DNA of 64,000 nucleotides from Pseudomonas sp. PDM04 (GTDB taxonomy: Bacteria; Pseudomonadota; Gammaproteobacteria; Pseudomonadales; Pseudomonadaceae): positions 310,001 through 374,000 of the forward strand of contig NZ_JACVAI010000004.1 of NCBI RefSeq assembly GCF_014851765.1. The letters are read 5' to 3'. The first letter of the stretch is position 1. Each line of letters starts with the position of its first letter. The position numbers and the translations under genes are program-made. Under the pieces are notes generated by a model that made no database searches, was not told where the DNA came from, and saw only the letters and a program-made list of their open reading frames with translations. Shown in pieces: positions 50,991-59,753 of this stretch.

Positions 50991-53710
50991 CCGGCCTCGC
51001 GGTTCGAGCGAATGCCATCCATCACGAGTACGGCAAACAAACGGCACTGAGTGCTATCGCGTTCGACCTGCCCGCCGGCACCCGCTGCGGACTGATCGGA
51101 CCGGATGGGGCGGGCAAATCGAGCCTGCTGGGGTTGATCGCCGGGGTGAAGCGGCTCCAGCAGGGCCAGCTGGAGGTGCTCGGCGGCTCAATCCAGGACC
51201 GCCGCCATCGCACGACGCTCTACGCCCGCATCGCCTTCATGCCCCAAGGCCTGGGCGGCAACCTTTATCCCGAGTTGTCGATCAGCGAGAACATCCACTT
51301 TTTCGCCACCCTGTTCGGCCTGTCGAAAACCGAATGCGATCAGCGCATGCGCAACCTGTTGCTGGCCACCGACCTGCTGCGGTTTGCCGACCGGCCGGCC
51401 GGCAAGCTGTCCGGTGGCATGAAACAGAAACTGGGCCTGTGTTGCGCGTTGATCCATGAGCCGGACCTGCTGATCCTCGATGAGCCGACCACCGGCGTCG
51501 ACCCGCTGTCGCGCCTGCATTTCTGGGAGCTGGTCGAAGATGTGCGGCGCCAGCGCCCACAACTGACGCTGCTGGTCGCCACCGCCTATATGGAAGAGGC
51601 CGAGCAATTCGAGCACTGCCTGATGCTCGACAACGGCAAACTGATTGCCGCCGGCCTGAGCCGGGAACTGGCCGCCGTCACCCCCAGCGGCAAACTCGAC
51701 GAGGCCTTTACCCACTTCCAGGGCGACGGCAGTCACGACCATCAGCCGCTGGTGATCCCGCCGCTGAGCGGCACCGCCACCGATATCGCCATCGAAGCCC
51801 ACGACCTGACTCTGCGCTTCGGCGACTTCACGGCGGTGAACAAGGTCAGCTTTGCCATCGGTCGTGGCGAGATATTCGGCTTTCTCGGCTCCAACGGCTG
51901 CGGCAAGACCACCACCATGAAGGTCCTCACCGGCTTGATGCCCGCCAGTGAGGGCAGCGCCACGCTGTTGGGCAATCCGGTGAACGCCAAGGACCTGGCC
52001 ACGCGCAAGCGGGTCGGCTTCATGTCGCAGAATTTCTCGCTGTATGGCGAACTCAGCGTGCGACAGAACCTGGCATTGCATGCCCGACTGTTCGATCTGC
52101 CGAAAACCGAAAGCGCGCAACGCATCGACGAGTTGATCCAGCGCTTCAACCTCGCCGGCGTCGCCGACCAGCCATCCGGGGCGCTGCCCCTGGGGTTGCG
52201 CCAGCGGCTGTCGTTGGCGGTGGCGGTGCTGCATCGCCCGGAGGTGCTGATCCTCGATGAGCCGACTTCCGGCGTCGACCCGGCGGCACGGGACGACTTC
52301 TGGCGACTGTTGATCGAACTGTCCCGCGAGCAGGGCGTGACGATTTTCCTCTCCACGCACTTCATGAACGAAGCGCAGCGCTGCGACCGCATTTCGCTGA
52401 TGCATGCGGGCAAGGTGCTGGCCTGCGATACGCCGGCAGCGCTGCAACAGCAGTTCGGGGGCGCAACCCTGGAAGCGGCCTTCGTCACCTGCCTGGAGCA
52501 GGCACAGAACACCGCAGAAACACCCGGCCCCGCCGAGCCCGAACGCTCGCCCGCCATGCCGACCCAGCCTGTCAAGGAGCGCAGCTTCAGTCTGGGTCGC
52601 CTGTTGGCGGTCGCCAGCCGTGAAGGCAAGGAACTGCTGCGCGACAAGGTGCGGATGGCGTTTGCCCTGCTCGGCGCCATCTTCATGATGGTGATCTTCG
52701 GCTATGGCATTTCCCTGGATGTGGAAAAGCTGGCCTTTGCCGTCTACGACCAGGACCAGACACCTCAGAGTCGCGCGTACCTGGAAGCCTTTCGCGGCTC
52801 ACGCTACTTCGACGAACAGCCGCCCGCTCGCGATGCCGACGAGCTGCATCGACGCCTGCAACGCTCGGAAATCAAACTGGCCCTGGAGATCCCGCCGGGT
52901 TTCGGCCGGGACCTGTACGCCGGACGCCAGCCGGTGGTCGCGGCCTGGCTCGATGGCGGCATGCCGTTTCGTGCCGAGACCAGCCGCAACTACGTCGAGG
53001 CCGTGCACCAGGCCAACCTTGAACAATTGGCCGAACAAAGCAGCCCTGCGTTGAACCGGCCAGCCGCCGCCAGGCTGGAAACCCGCTTCCGCTACAACCA
53101 GGATGTGGTCAGCGTCAACGCGATCGGCCCCGGGGTCATGGCCCTGATCCTGGCCTTCATCCCGGCGATGCTGACGGCGCTCGGCATCGTCCGGGAAAAG
53201 GAACTGGGCTCGATCACCAACTTCTACGCCACGCCGCTGACCCGCCTGGAATTCCTGCTGGGCAAACAGACGCCGTACCTGATCATCAGCCTGGTCAACC
53301 TCGCGGTGCTGGTGGCCATGAACCGCTGGCTGTTCGGCGTGCCTTTCAAGGGCAGCTTCCTGACCCTGACCTTCGGTGGCCTGCTTTACGTGTTGGCGAC
53401 GACCAGCATGGGCCTGTTGATCTCGGCGTTCACGCGAACGCAGATTGCAGCCATCCTGGGCACCATGATCATCACCAGCCTGCCGACCATCCAGTTTTCA
53501 GGACTGATCGTGCCGCGCTCGTCTCTGGAGGGAGCCGCCTCCGTGATGGGCATGCTGTTCCCGGCGGGGCATTTTCTCGACATCGCCGTCGGCACGTTCA
53601 CCAAAGCCCTGGACCTGCGCCAGCTATGGCCGCAATGCCTGGCCCTGTTCGGATTTTTCCTCGGGTTCACCGGGCTCAGCCTGGTCATGCTGAAAAAGCA
53701 GGAGGCCTGA
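50987..53710 (+). CDS. Fused double-ATPase/permease ABC exporter, RbbA-like
   Basis: This 907-residue protein has two ABC ATPase domains followed by an ABC2-type membrane domain. The first domain has GPDGAGKSS (about 39-47), signature LSGGMKQK and DEPTTGVDP. The second has GSNGCGKTT (about 304-312), a degenerate signature LPLGLRQR in place of LSGGQ, and DEPTSGVDP. The membrane part (about 540-907) has one early helix, a large periplasmic loop and a terminal helix bundle (VMALILAFIPAMLTALGIVR onward). RbbA/YhiH proteins share this layout. It probably pairs with the next permease and the HlyD adaptor. Confidence 0.88.
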   Translation: MTGLAVRANAIHHEYGKQTALSAIAFDLPAGTRCGLIGPDGAGKSSLLGLIAGVKRLQQGQLEVLGGSIQDRRHRTTLYARIAFMPQGLGGNLYPELSISENIHFFATLFGLSKTECDQRMRNLLLATDLLRFADRPAGKLSGGMKQKLGLCCALIHEPDLLILDEPTTGVDPLSRLHFWELVEDVRRQRPQLTLLVATAYMEEAEQFEHCLMLDNGKLIAAGLSRELAAVTPSGKLDEAFTHFQGDGSHDHQPLVIPPLSGTATDIAIEAHDLTLRFGDFTAVNKVSFAIGRGEIFGFLGSNGCGKTTTMKVLTGLMPASEGSATLLGNPVNAKDLATRKRVGFMSQNFSLYGELSVRQNLALHARLFDLPKTESAQRIDELIQRFNLAGVADQPSGALPLGLRQRLSLAVAVLHRPEVLILDEPTSGVDPAARDDFWRLLIELSREQGVTIFLSTHFMNEAQRCDRISLMHAGKVLACDTPAALQQQFGGATLEAAFVTCLEQAQNTAETPGPAEPERSPAMPTQPVKERSFSLGRLLAVASREGKELLRDKVRMAFALLGAIFMMVIFGYGISLDVEKLAFAVYDQDQTPQSRAYLEAFRGSRYFDEQPPARDADELHRRLQRSEIKLALEIPPGFGRDLYAGRQPVVAAWLDGGMPFRAETSRNYVEAVHQANLEQLAEQSSPALNRPAAARLETRFRYNQDVVSVNAIGPGVMALILAFIPAMLTALGIVREKELGSITNFYATPLTRLEFLLGKQTPYLIISLVNLAVLVAMNRWLFGVPFKGSFLTLTFGGLLYVLATTSMGLLISAFTRTQIAAILGTMIITSLPTIQFSGLIVPRSSLEGAASVMGMLFPAGHFLDIAVGTFTKALDLRQLWPQCLALFGFFLGFTGLSLVMLKKQEA

Positions 53711-54828
53711 TGCACAAGCTCGCTCACATCCTGCGCCTGGGCCTCAAGGAACTGACCAGCCTGCGCCATGACGGCGTCCTGCTGCTGTTTCTGTTCTACG
53801 CCTTCACCGTGGCGATCTACATGCCGGCGGCAGGGTCGGTGATTGGTGTGCACAACGCCAGCGTGGCCATGGTGGACGAAGACCACAGCCAGCTGTCGAG
53901 GCAATTGGCGCAGGCGCTGCAGCCACCGGAGTTCCAGCACCCGGTCGCCCTGCCCTACGGGCAACTGGATCAGGTGATGGACAGCGGCCAGTACACTTTT
54001 GTCATCAATGTACCGGCAAACTTTCAGGCCGACCTTATGGCCGGTCGCCAACCCGCAGTGCAGGTCAATGTCGACGCCACCGCCATGAGCCAGGCGTTCA
54101 TGGGCGCGGGTTACATCGGGCGGATTTTCCAGCGCGAGCTGCTGAATTATTCGGGCCAGAGCGATGCGACCAGCAAGGCACCGGTGCTGCTGACCACGCG
54201 GGCGCTGTTCAATACCAATCTGGAGGGTGGCTGGTTTCTGGCGGTGATCCAGATCGTCAACAACATCACCATCCTCGCCATCATCCTGACCGGCACCGCG
54301 CTGCTGCGAGAACGCGAACACGGCACGCTCGACCACTTGCTGGTCCTGCCGCTGACGGCGCTGGAAATCATGCTGGCGAAAATCTGGAGCAACATGCTGG
54401 TCGTTGTGCTGTGCACCTGGCTGTCGCTTGAAGTCGTCGTCAAGGGCGCGCTGGGCGTGCCGCTGGCCGGCTCCCTGCCGCTGTTCCTGCTGGTGACGGC
54501 GGTTTATCTGTTCGCCAGTACCGCCCTGGGGATTTTCCTCGCCACCCTGGCGCGATCGACGCCCCAGTTTGGCCTGCTGGCGATTCCGGTGATCATCCCC
54601 ATGTTGCTGCTGTCCGGCGGCAGCACTCCGCTGGACAGCATGCCGCAGTGGCTGCAATGGGTCATGCAGGGCTCGCCATCGACCCACTTCGTCAGCCTGG
54701 CCGCCGCCATTCTGTTTCGCGATGCCGGGCTCAACGTGGTCTGGCCGGATTTGCTCGCGCTCACGGCCATCGGCCTGCTGTTCTTCGCGATTGCGCTGAT
54801 GCGCTTTCGCAAGAGCCTGGCCTCCTGA
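53710..54828 (+). CDS. ABC-2 type permease, YhhJ-like
   Basis: This 372-residue membrane protein has an N-terminal helix (VLLLFLFYAFTVAIYMPAAG), a periplasmic domain (about 45-175), and a C-terminal bundle of five or so helices ending near FRKSLAS. EREHGTLDHLLVLPLTALEI (about 200-220) is the conserved ABC2 cytoplasmic loop. The start codon shares one base with the stop of the RbbA-like gene (TGATG). It is the second half-transporter of the exporter encoded by the two preceding genes. Confidence 0.87.
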   Translation: MHKLAHILRLGLKELTSLRHDGVLLLFLFYAFTVAIYMPAAGSVIGVHNASVAMVDEDHSQLSRQLAQALQPPEFQHPVALPYGQLDQVMDSGQYTFVINVPANFQADLMAGRQPAVQVNVDATAMSQAFMGAGYIGRIFQRELLNYSGQSDATSKAPVLLTTRALFNTNLEGGWFLAVIQIVNNITILAIILTGTALLREREHGTLDHLLVLPLTALEIMLAKIWSNMLVVVLCTWLSLEVVVKGALGVPLAGSLPLFLLVTAVYLFASTALGIFLATLARSTPQFGLLAIPVIIPMLLLSGGSTPLDSMPQWLQWVMQGSPSTHFVSLAAAILFRDAGLNVVWPDLLALTAIGLLFFAIALMRFRKSLAS

Positions 54829-54858
54829 ACCGCAGGCCTCAGGCCGAGAGCTTTGGTC

Positions 54859-55266
54859 CTACTGGATGATCAGGTTGTTGAACAACAGGTCCTCGACCAC
54901 CGGCTTGCCGGTTTCGTCGTTCATGATCTGCTGGGTCAGTTTCAAGGCTTCCTGACGCAGCTTCTCCTTGGCTTCGAGGTTGTTCATCGTCTCGGTGGTC
55001 TGCTGGGCAAACAGCGCCACCAGCTGATTGCGGATGAACGGTTCGTTGGCCTTGACCAGCTTGGTTGATTCTTCGCCAGACACCCGTAACGCCACATCCG
55101 CCTTGTAGACCTTGAGTTTCGGCGAACCATCGAGACCATAGTTACCCACGAACGGCGGGCTCAGGGTGATGTAATTGACCTTCGGCGCCTCGCCTTCTTT
55201 CGCTTCTTCAGCCACGGCTGCCACAGGCAGAGACAGGGCCAGCAACAACATGATCCACGCTTTCAC
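54859..55266 (-). CDS. FliL-like exported protein
   Basis: This 135-residue protein starts with GTG at 55266 (AAGGAG six bases upstream) and has a signal peptide ending AVA-EEAKEGE. The remainder resembles the flagellar FliL domain: VNYITLSPPFVGNYG, KLKVYKADVALRVSG, IRNQLVALFAQQTTETMNNLE and VEDLLFNNLIIQ. No flagellar genes are nearby and it lacks the usual FliL membrane anchor, having a cleavable leader instead. It is probably a periplasmic paralogue of FliL rather than the stator protein itself. Confidence 0.75.
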   Translation of the reverse strand: MKAWIMLLLALSLPVAAVAEEAKEGEAPKVNYITLSPPFVGNYGLDGSPKLKVYKADVALRVSGEESTKLVKANEPFIRNQLVALFAQQTTETMNNLEAKEKLRQEALKLTQQIMNDETGKPVVEDLLFNNLIIQ

Positions 55267-55416
55267 AATTCGCTCCTTATCCGGTTTGCGGCCTAGCATA
55301 ACGACCCGCCGCGCAAGTACAAGCTTATGGCTGACTATCAGGGCGGGGCATGCTCGTTGACCCGTCGACGCTCACACCTACACTTATCGGCCATCACTCC
55401 CAAAGGAATAGCCCTG

Positions 55417-56394
55417 ATGAAAGCCGTGCTGTGCAAAGCCTTCGGCCCTGCCGAATCGCTGGTGCTGGAAGACGTCGCCAGCCCCGTCGCGAAAAAGAAT
55501 GAAATCCTGCTGGACGTGCATGCCGCCGCAGTCAATTTCCCGGACACACTGATCATCGAGGGCAAATACCAGTTCAAGCCGCCCTTCCCGTTTTCCCCCG
55601 GCGGCGAAGCGGCCGGCGTGGTCAGCGCCGTGGGGGAAAAGATCAGCCATCTGAAAATCGGTGACCGGGTCATGGCCCTGACCGGTTGGGGCAGCTTCGC
55701 CGAGCAGGTGGCAGTGCCCGGCTACAACGTGCTGCCGATCCCGCCCGCCATGGATTTCAACACCGCCGCCGGTTTCAGCATGACCTACGGCACCTCGATG
55801 CACGCGCTCAAGCAACGGGGCAACCTGCAACCTGGTGAAACCTTGCTGGTGCTGGGCGCTTCCGGTGGTGTCGGCCTGGCCGCCGTGGAAATCGGCAAAG
55901 CCATGGGTGCACGGGTGATCGCGGCGGCCAGCAGCGCCGAGAAACTCGCGATCGCCAAGGCCGCCGGGGCCGATGAGCTGATCAACTACAGCGAAACCAG
56001 CCTCAAGGACGAGATCAAGCGCCTGACCGACGGCCAGGGCGCCGACGTCATCTACGACCCGGTCGGCGGCGACCTGTTCGACCAGGCCGTCCGCGCCATC
56101 GCCTGGAACGGCCGGTTGCTGGTGGTCGGTTTCGCCAGTGGCCGCATCCCCGAACTGCCGGTGAACCTCGCCCTGCTCAAGGGTGCGGCGGTGGTCGGCG
56201 TGTTCTGGGGCTCCTTCGCCCAGCGCCAGCCCCAGGACAACGCTGCCAACTTCCAGCAGCTGTTTGGCTGGTACGCCGAAGGCAAGCTGAAGCCGCTGGT
56301 GTCGCAGGTCTACCCGCTGAGCGATACGGCGCAGGCGATCAATGATCTGGGCCAGCGCAAGGCGGTGGGGAAGGTGGTGGTGCAGGTTCGCTGA
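55417..56394 (+). CDS. NADPH:quinone oxidoreductase (zinc-free MDR family)
   Basis: This 325-residue medium-chain reductase starts MKAVLCKAFGPAESLVLEDV and has the PFSPGGEAAGVVSAVGE catalytic-domain block and the nucleotide motif LLVLGASGGVGLAAVEIGKAMG (about 143-164; AXXGXXG). The zinc ligands of alcohol dehydrogenases are absent. It probably reduces quinones or enones with NADPH; the actual substrate is unknown. CAAAGGAAT is the ribosome site. It diverges from the FliL-like gene and ends in a terminator. Confidence 0.87.
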   Translation: MKAVLCKAFGPAESLVLEDVASPVAKKNEILLDVHAAAVNFPDTLIIEGKYQFKPPFPFSPGGEAAGVVSAVGEKISHLKIGDRVMALTGWGSFAEQVAVPGYNVLPIPPAMDFNTAAGFSMTYGTSMHALKQRGNLQPGETLLVLGASGGVGLAAVEIGKAMGARVIAAASSAEKLAIAKAAGADELINYSETSLKDEIKRLTDGQGADVIYDPVGGDLFDQAVRAIAWNGRLLVVGFASGRIPELPVNLALLKGAAVVGVFWGSFAQRQPQDNAANFQQLFGWYAEGKLKPLVSQVYPLSDTAQAINDLGQRKAVGKVVVQVR

Positions 56395-56411
56395 GGCGCG
56401 GTTGATGTAAA

Positions 56412-56451
56412 GAAGGCCGGGACAACGGGTTGGGTTGTTCTGGCCTTTTTA
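56412..56451 (+). terminator. Terminator of the quinone oxidoreductase gene
   Basis: A long stem AAGGCCGGGACAAC pairs with GTTGTTCTGGCCTT (G-T pairs included) across a seven-base loop and is followed by five T. Confidence 0.85.
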
Positions 56452-56482
56452 CTGCACAAGCCCTCGGCCGAACTTCCCGCCG

Positions 56483-57094
56483 TTACAGCAATTCACGAAC
56501 TTCCCTCGGGAAAAACCGCACGGCGCGGCTCGAGGGGTGCGAATTGCAGCGTCGGATGATGGTGGGTGCGTCCCGGTTGAGTTTGGCGATCAGCGCCAGG
56601 CGCCTGTCATTCGGCAGCTGCATGGGCGAAAGGGAGTGGGTCAGGTAACTGCGGGTCCAGTGGAAAAAGGGTAACTCGACCCATGAAAAATCCGCGTAGT
56701 TTTTTGCCGCGTGGCTAAGGTCCGAGCACCGCACTTTCTTGATGGTTTCGTTGGCATGAAGGGGCGTATCCCCCAGCCTGAACACCATGGGGGCGACAAC
56801 GTCGATTTGCGCCGGGCGTTCACTGCTGACTTCCCAGGGCTGGAATCGCCATTGCCGGATGGCGTCCAGTGCGGCCTCGGCCAGCTCCGGCTGAGCACCT
56901 TTGGACGCGGAAGGCTGGCTGACCGACCCATCGGCATGCACGACCATGCTGACCCGGACTTCACCCTCTACGCCTGCCAGGTAAAGCGACCTGGGGTACG
57001 AAGGCCTGGGGTTGTCTGCCGGAATCAGGAACACCTCTGCGGCCCGGGCACCGCTGAACACTACGCATAAAAGCAACATCACACACCAGCGCAT
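56483..57094 (-). CDS. Exported protein with TonB C-terminal domain
   Basis: This 203-residue protein has a signal peptide (MRWCVMLLLCVVFSGARA-AEV) instead of the membrane anchor and Pro-rich spacer of classical TonB. A TonB C-terminal-like domain (about 25-110; PSYPRSLYLAGVEGEVRVSM, VVHADGSVSQPSASKGAQPE, ALDAIRQWRFQPWEV) is followed by a unique C-terminal region of about 90 residues with two Cys. It is probably periplasmic or lipid-free outer-membrane associated, and its role is unknown. GAGGGG precedes; the ATG at 57100 is an alternative. It diverges from glpT. Confidence 0.72.
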   Translation of the reverse strand: MRWCVMLLLCVVFSGARAAEVFLIPADNPRPSYPRSLYLAGVEGEVRVSMVVHADGSVSQPSASKGAQPELAEAALDAIRQWRFQPWEVSSERPAQIDVVAPMVFRLGDTPLHANETIKKVRCSDLSHAAKNYADFSWVELPFFHWTRSYLTHSLSPMQLPNDRRLALIAKLNRDAPTIIRRCNSHPSSRAVRFFPREVRELL

Positions 57095-57306
57095 ACTCAT
57101 TCCCCTCGCGACGCAAAAGCCAGATCTGGCAACGCTGCAAAGGGTACGGGCCGGCGTTTTTTCACATAACGTGACAGCTTCCTGTTCGAGCGCAGGACAT
57201 TTCCCAAAGCCCTGCCCTATTGCGCTCGGGACCGCGTGGTCAATGAGCGCGAAGCGGCAATTCCTACAAAGACAGTTTTTGAGCGGAGGCGACATGTTCG
57301 TAAAGG

Positions 57307-57375
57307 AATGTGCGATGTCGAACATTTTCCGCTGTTTGGTCGTGCGAACAGGTGCTATTTTCGGTAATGAAACTG
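57307..57375. promoter_or_regulatory. Two candidate GlpR operators upstream of glpT
   Basis: AATGTGCGATGTCGAACATT (57307-57326) fits the E. coli GlpR operator WATGTTCGWTAWCGAACATW at all but two positions when read on the minus strand. A second, weaker site TATTTTCGGTAATGAAACTG lies at 57356-57375. Both stand between the divergent TonB-like gene and glpT; the second ends 45 bases before the glpT start. The consensus is quoted from memory. The whole gene-free gap is 57095-57420; nothing else was recognised in it. Confidence 0.6.
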
Positions 57376-57420
57376 TAACATTCGCATTCGCGGTCAAAAC
57401 AAGAAAACTGGAGCTTCTGA

Positions 57421-58770
57421 ATGTTTGCCTTCTTTCGCCCTGCTTCGCATCAGGCTCCATTGCCTGAAGAAAAAATAGACAGCACCTACCGACGCCTTCG
57501 CTGGCAGATATTCGCCGGTATCTTCATCGGCTACGCGGGCTACTACCTGCTGCGCAAAAACTTTTCCCTGGCCATGCCCTACCTGATCGAAGAGGGTTAC
57601 ACCCGCGGAGAGCTGGGCGTGGCACTGTCGGCGATTGCCATCGCCTATGGCCTGTCCAAGTTCCTCATGGGCATCGTCTCAGACCGCTCCAACCCGCGTT
57701 ACTTCCTGCCCTTCGGCCTGCTCGTATCGGCCGCCGTGATGTTCATCTTCGGCTTCGCCCACTGGGCCACGTCCAGTGTCACCATCATGTTCGTCCTGCT
57801 GTTTATCAACGGCTGGGCCCAGGGCATGGGTTGGCCGCCGAGTGGCCGGACCATGGTGCACTGGTGGTCGCAGAAGGAACGTGGTGGCGTGGTGTCGCTG
57901 TGGAACGTGGCGCACAACGTTGGCGGCGGCCTGATCGGCCCGCTGTTCCTGCTGGGCATGGGCCTGTTCAATGACTGGCACGCGGCGTTCTACGTGCCGG
58001 CGGCCGTGGCCCTGGCGGTTGCCGTGTTTGCTTTCGTGGTGATGCGCGATACCCCGCAATCGGTCGGTCTGCCACCGATCGAGAAGTACAAGAACGATTA
58101 CCCGGAAGGCTACGACGCCAGCCACGAGAAGGAATTCAGCGCGAAGGAAATCTTCGTCAAATACGTGCTGCGCAACAAGATGCTCTGGTACATCGCCCTG
58201 GCCAACGTCTTCGTCTACCTGCTGCGCTACGGCGTGCTGGACTGGGCACCGACCTACCTCAAGGAAGCCAAGGGCTTCACCGTGGACAAGTCTTCGTGGG
58301 CGTATTTCTTCTACGAGTGGGCCGGCATTCCCGGGACATTGTTGTGCGGCTGGATGTCGGACAAGATCTTCCGTGGCAACCGTGGCCTGACCGGCATGGT
58401 GTTCATGGCCCTGGTCACCGTGGCGACACTGGTCTACTGGCTCAACCCGGCCGGCAACCCGACCGTCGACATGATCGCCCTGGTTTCCATTGGCTTCCTG
58501 ATCTATGGCCCGGTGATGCTGATCGGCCTGCAGGCGCTGGAACTGGCACCGAAGAAGGCGGCCGGCACCGCTGCAGGCTTCACCGGCCTGTTCGGTTACC
58601 TGGGCGGTTCGGTCGCGGCCAGTGCGGCCATGGGCTACACCGTGGACCATTTTGGCTGGGACGGCGGTTTTGTCTTGCTGATCGGTGCATGCCTGCTGGC
58701 GATGGCCTTCCTTGCGCCCACCCTGTGGCACAAGCAGGCTGCCAGTCAGACCCGCGAAGCTACCGCCTGA
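57421..58770 (+). CDS. glpT: sn-Glycerol-3-phosphate transporter GlpT
   Basis: This 449-residue major-facilitator antiporter imports glycerol-3-phosphate in exchange for phosphate. It starts with a soluble segment, then RRLRWQIFAGIFIGYAGYYL, giving the conserved phosphate-binding Arg in YYLLRKNFSLAMPYL (about 41-55) and the second in YLLRYGVLDWAPTYLKEA (about 262-279). Twelve helices are expected, with the central loop near KNDYPEGYDASHEKEFS. GGAGCTTC precedes the ATG. The last 25 bases overlap the antisense end of the ChaC-like gene. Confidence 0.93.
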   Translation: MFAFFRPASHQAPLPEEKIDSTYRRLRWQIFAGIFIGYAGYYLLRKNFSLAMPYLIEEGYTRGELGVALSAIAIAYGLSKFLMGIVSDRSNPRYFLPFGLLVSAAVMFIFGFAHWATSSVTIMFVLLFINGWAQGMGWPPSGRTMVHWWSQKERGGVVSLWNVAHNVGGGLIGPLFLLGMGLFNDWHAAFYVPAAVALAVAVFAFVVMRDTPQSVGLPPIEKYKNDYPEGYDASHEKEFSAKEIFVKYVLRNKMLWYIALANVFVYLLRYGVLDWAPTYLKEAKGFTVDKSSWAYFFYEWAGIPGTLLCGWMSDKIFRGNRGLTGMVFMALVTVATLVYWLNPAGNPTVDMIALVSIGFLIYGPVMLIGLQALELAPKKAAGTAAGFTGLFGYLGGSVAASAAMGYTVDHFGWDGGFVLLIGACLLAMAFLAPTLWHKQAASQTREATA

Positions 58771-59414
58771 TCAACCTTTGATCTGCAACGCTTGAGCCGC
58801 GCCTCCAGATTCCGGTCTGGCATGGCGTGGCTACGCAGGGCGCTGGCGGTCTGCTCGACATAATCGCGAGTCGTGCCATAGCGCCCACAAGCGTTTTCGA
58901 ACACATGGCTGAGCACGTGATCCGGCAGGTTGCCGGCATAGCTGGGCAGGTGTCGCTCCAGTACAAATCCCAACGCCTGAACCTGGCTGCCATCTTCGAG
59001 ACGGCAGTTGAGCCAATGTGGCCGATAGGACGGGAATGGCATTTCACGCTGCCACAAGGCATAGAGCGACGCTTCGAGCTGGTCTTCCGGCAAACGATAG
59101 GCAAAGCCGCTGCAAGAGCCGCCGCGATCCAGGCCAAACACCAGCCCCGGGACTTCCGGTGTGCCACGATGCTCGTGGGACCACAGGTACAACCCGCGAT
59201 GGTAGCCATGCACGCGACCGCGAACCCGTTCGACCGCCGCGCATTCAGGACGCCAGATCAGCGAGCCATAGGCAAACAACCAGACCGGCCCGCCCTTGTG
59301 GCGCGCCATGGTCGCCTGCATCGAGCTGAGCAATTGTTCGTGCGTGTGCTGCGGCCCCAGGTCGAGCCGCGGAGGATAAGCCAGGTTCAGAAAAGCAGAT
59401 TCAATGGCGCTCAT
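58746..59414 (-). CDS. ChaC-like gamma-glutamylcyclotransferase
   Basis: This 222-residue protein contains the cyclotransferase signature FAYGSLIWRPECAAVERVRG (about 47-66) and continues VHGYHRGLYLWSHEHRGTPE and GLVFGLDRGGSCSGFAYRLP. ChaC enzymes release 5-oxoproline from glutathione. The fold loop YGSL is intact; the catalytic Glu is probably in the RGTPEVPG or later region but was not pinned down. The gene converges on glpT and their coding ends overlap by 25 bases, which removes any room for a shared terminator. Confidence 0.85.
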   Translation of the reverse strand: MSAIESAFLNLAYPPRLDLGPQHTHEQLLSSMQATMARHKGGPVWLFAYGSLIWRPECAAVERVRGRVHGYHRGLYLWSHEHRGTPEVPGLVFGLDRGGSCSGFAYRLPEDQLEASLYALWQREMPFPSYRPHWLNCRLEDGSQVQALGFVLERHLPSYAGNLPDHVLSHVFENACGRYGTTRDYVEQTASALRSHAMPDRNLEARLKRCRSKVDQAVASRV

Positions 59415-59640
59415 GGCGAATAGCGTTCAGCTCCCCGCGAATAATGAATTACTAAATAGAACGCACCGCTGTAACAATAAGGCACATATGTTTCCAAGCA
59501 ATTTAAGTGCCTTGGTGCACATCTTAATTAATCACTTGAATGAGATATAACCTACCGACATTTATAAGATTTTATAAATATCGATCGGCTATATAGGCAG
59601 TTATAACCTGCCACGCGACTCGGATGAAGACATCCGACTC
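59415..59640. promoter_or_regulatory. AT-rich intergenic region upstream of the ChaC-like gene
   Basis: With the adjacent REP pair this makes a 339-base gene-free gap. The stretch is markedly AT-rich against the GC-rich surroundings. It has a dyad AAGGCAC / GTGCCTT (about 59480-59515), a TTATAAGATTTTATAAA dyad (about 59561-59577) and GGCAG / CTGCC flanking TTATAAC (59596-59612). It may be the ChaC promoter or a site for MvaT-type silencing; no gene was found. Confidence 0.4.
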
Positions 59641-59741
59641 CTGTGCGAGCGAGCCTGCTCGCGAGGGTTGTCGACGAGAACGCGGGGCGTCAGAACGTCA
59701 ACGGGGAATCGGCCCTCATCGCGAGCAGGCTCGCTCCGACA
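59641..59741. repeat. REP doublet (inverted pair)
   Basis: Inverted REP copies at about 59641-59667 and 59715-59741 are separated by about 47 bases, just beyond the 3' end of the reductase gene. Confidence 0.87.
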
Positions 59742-59753
59742 GGTGGTCGAGGC

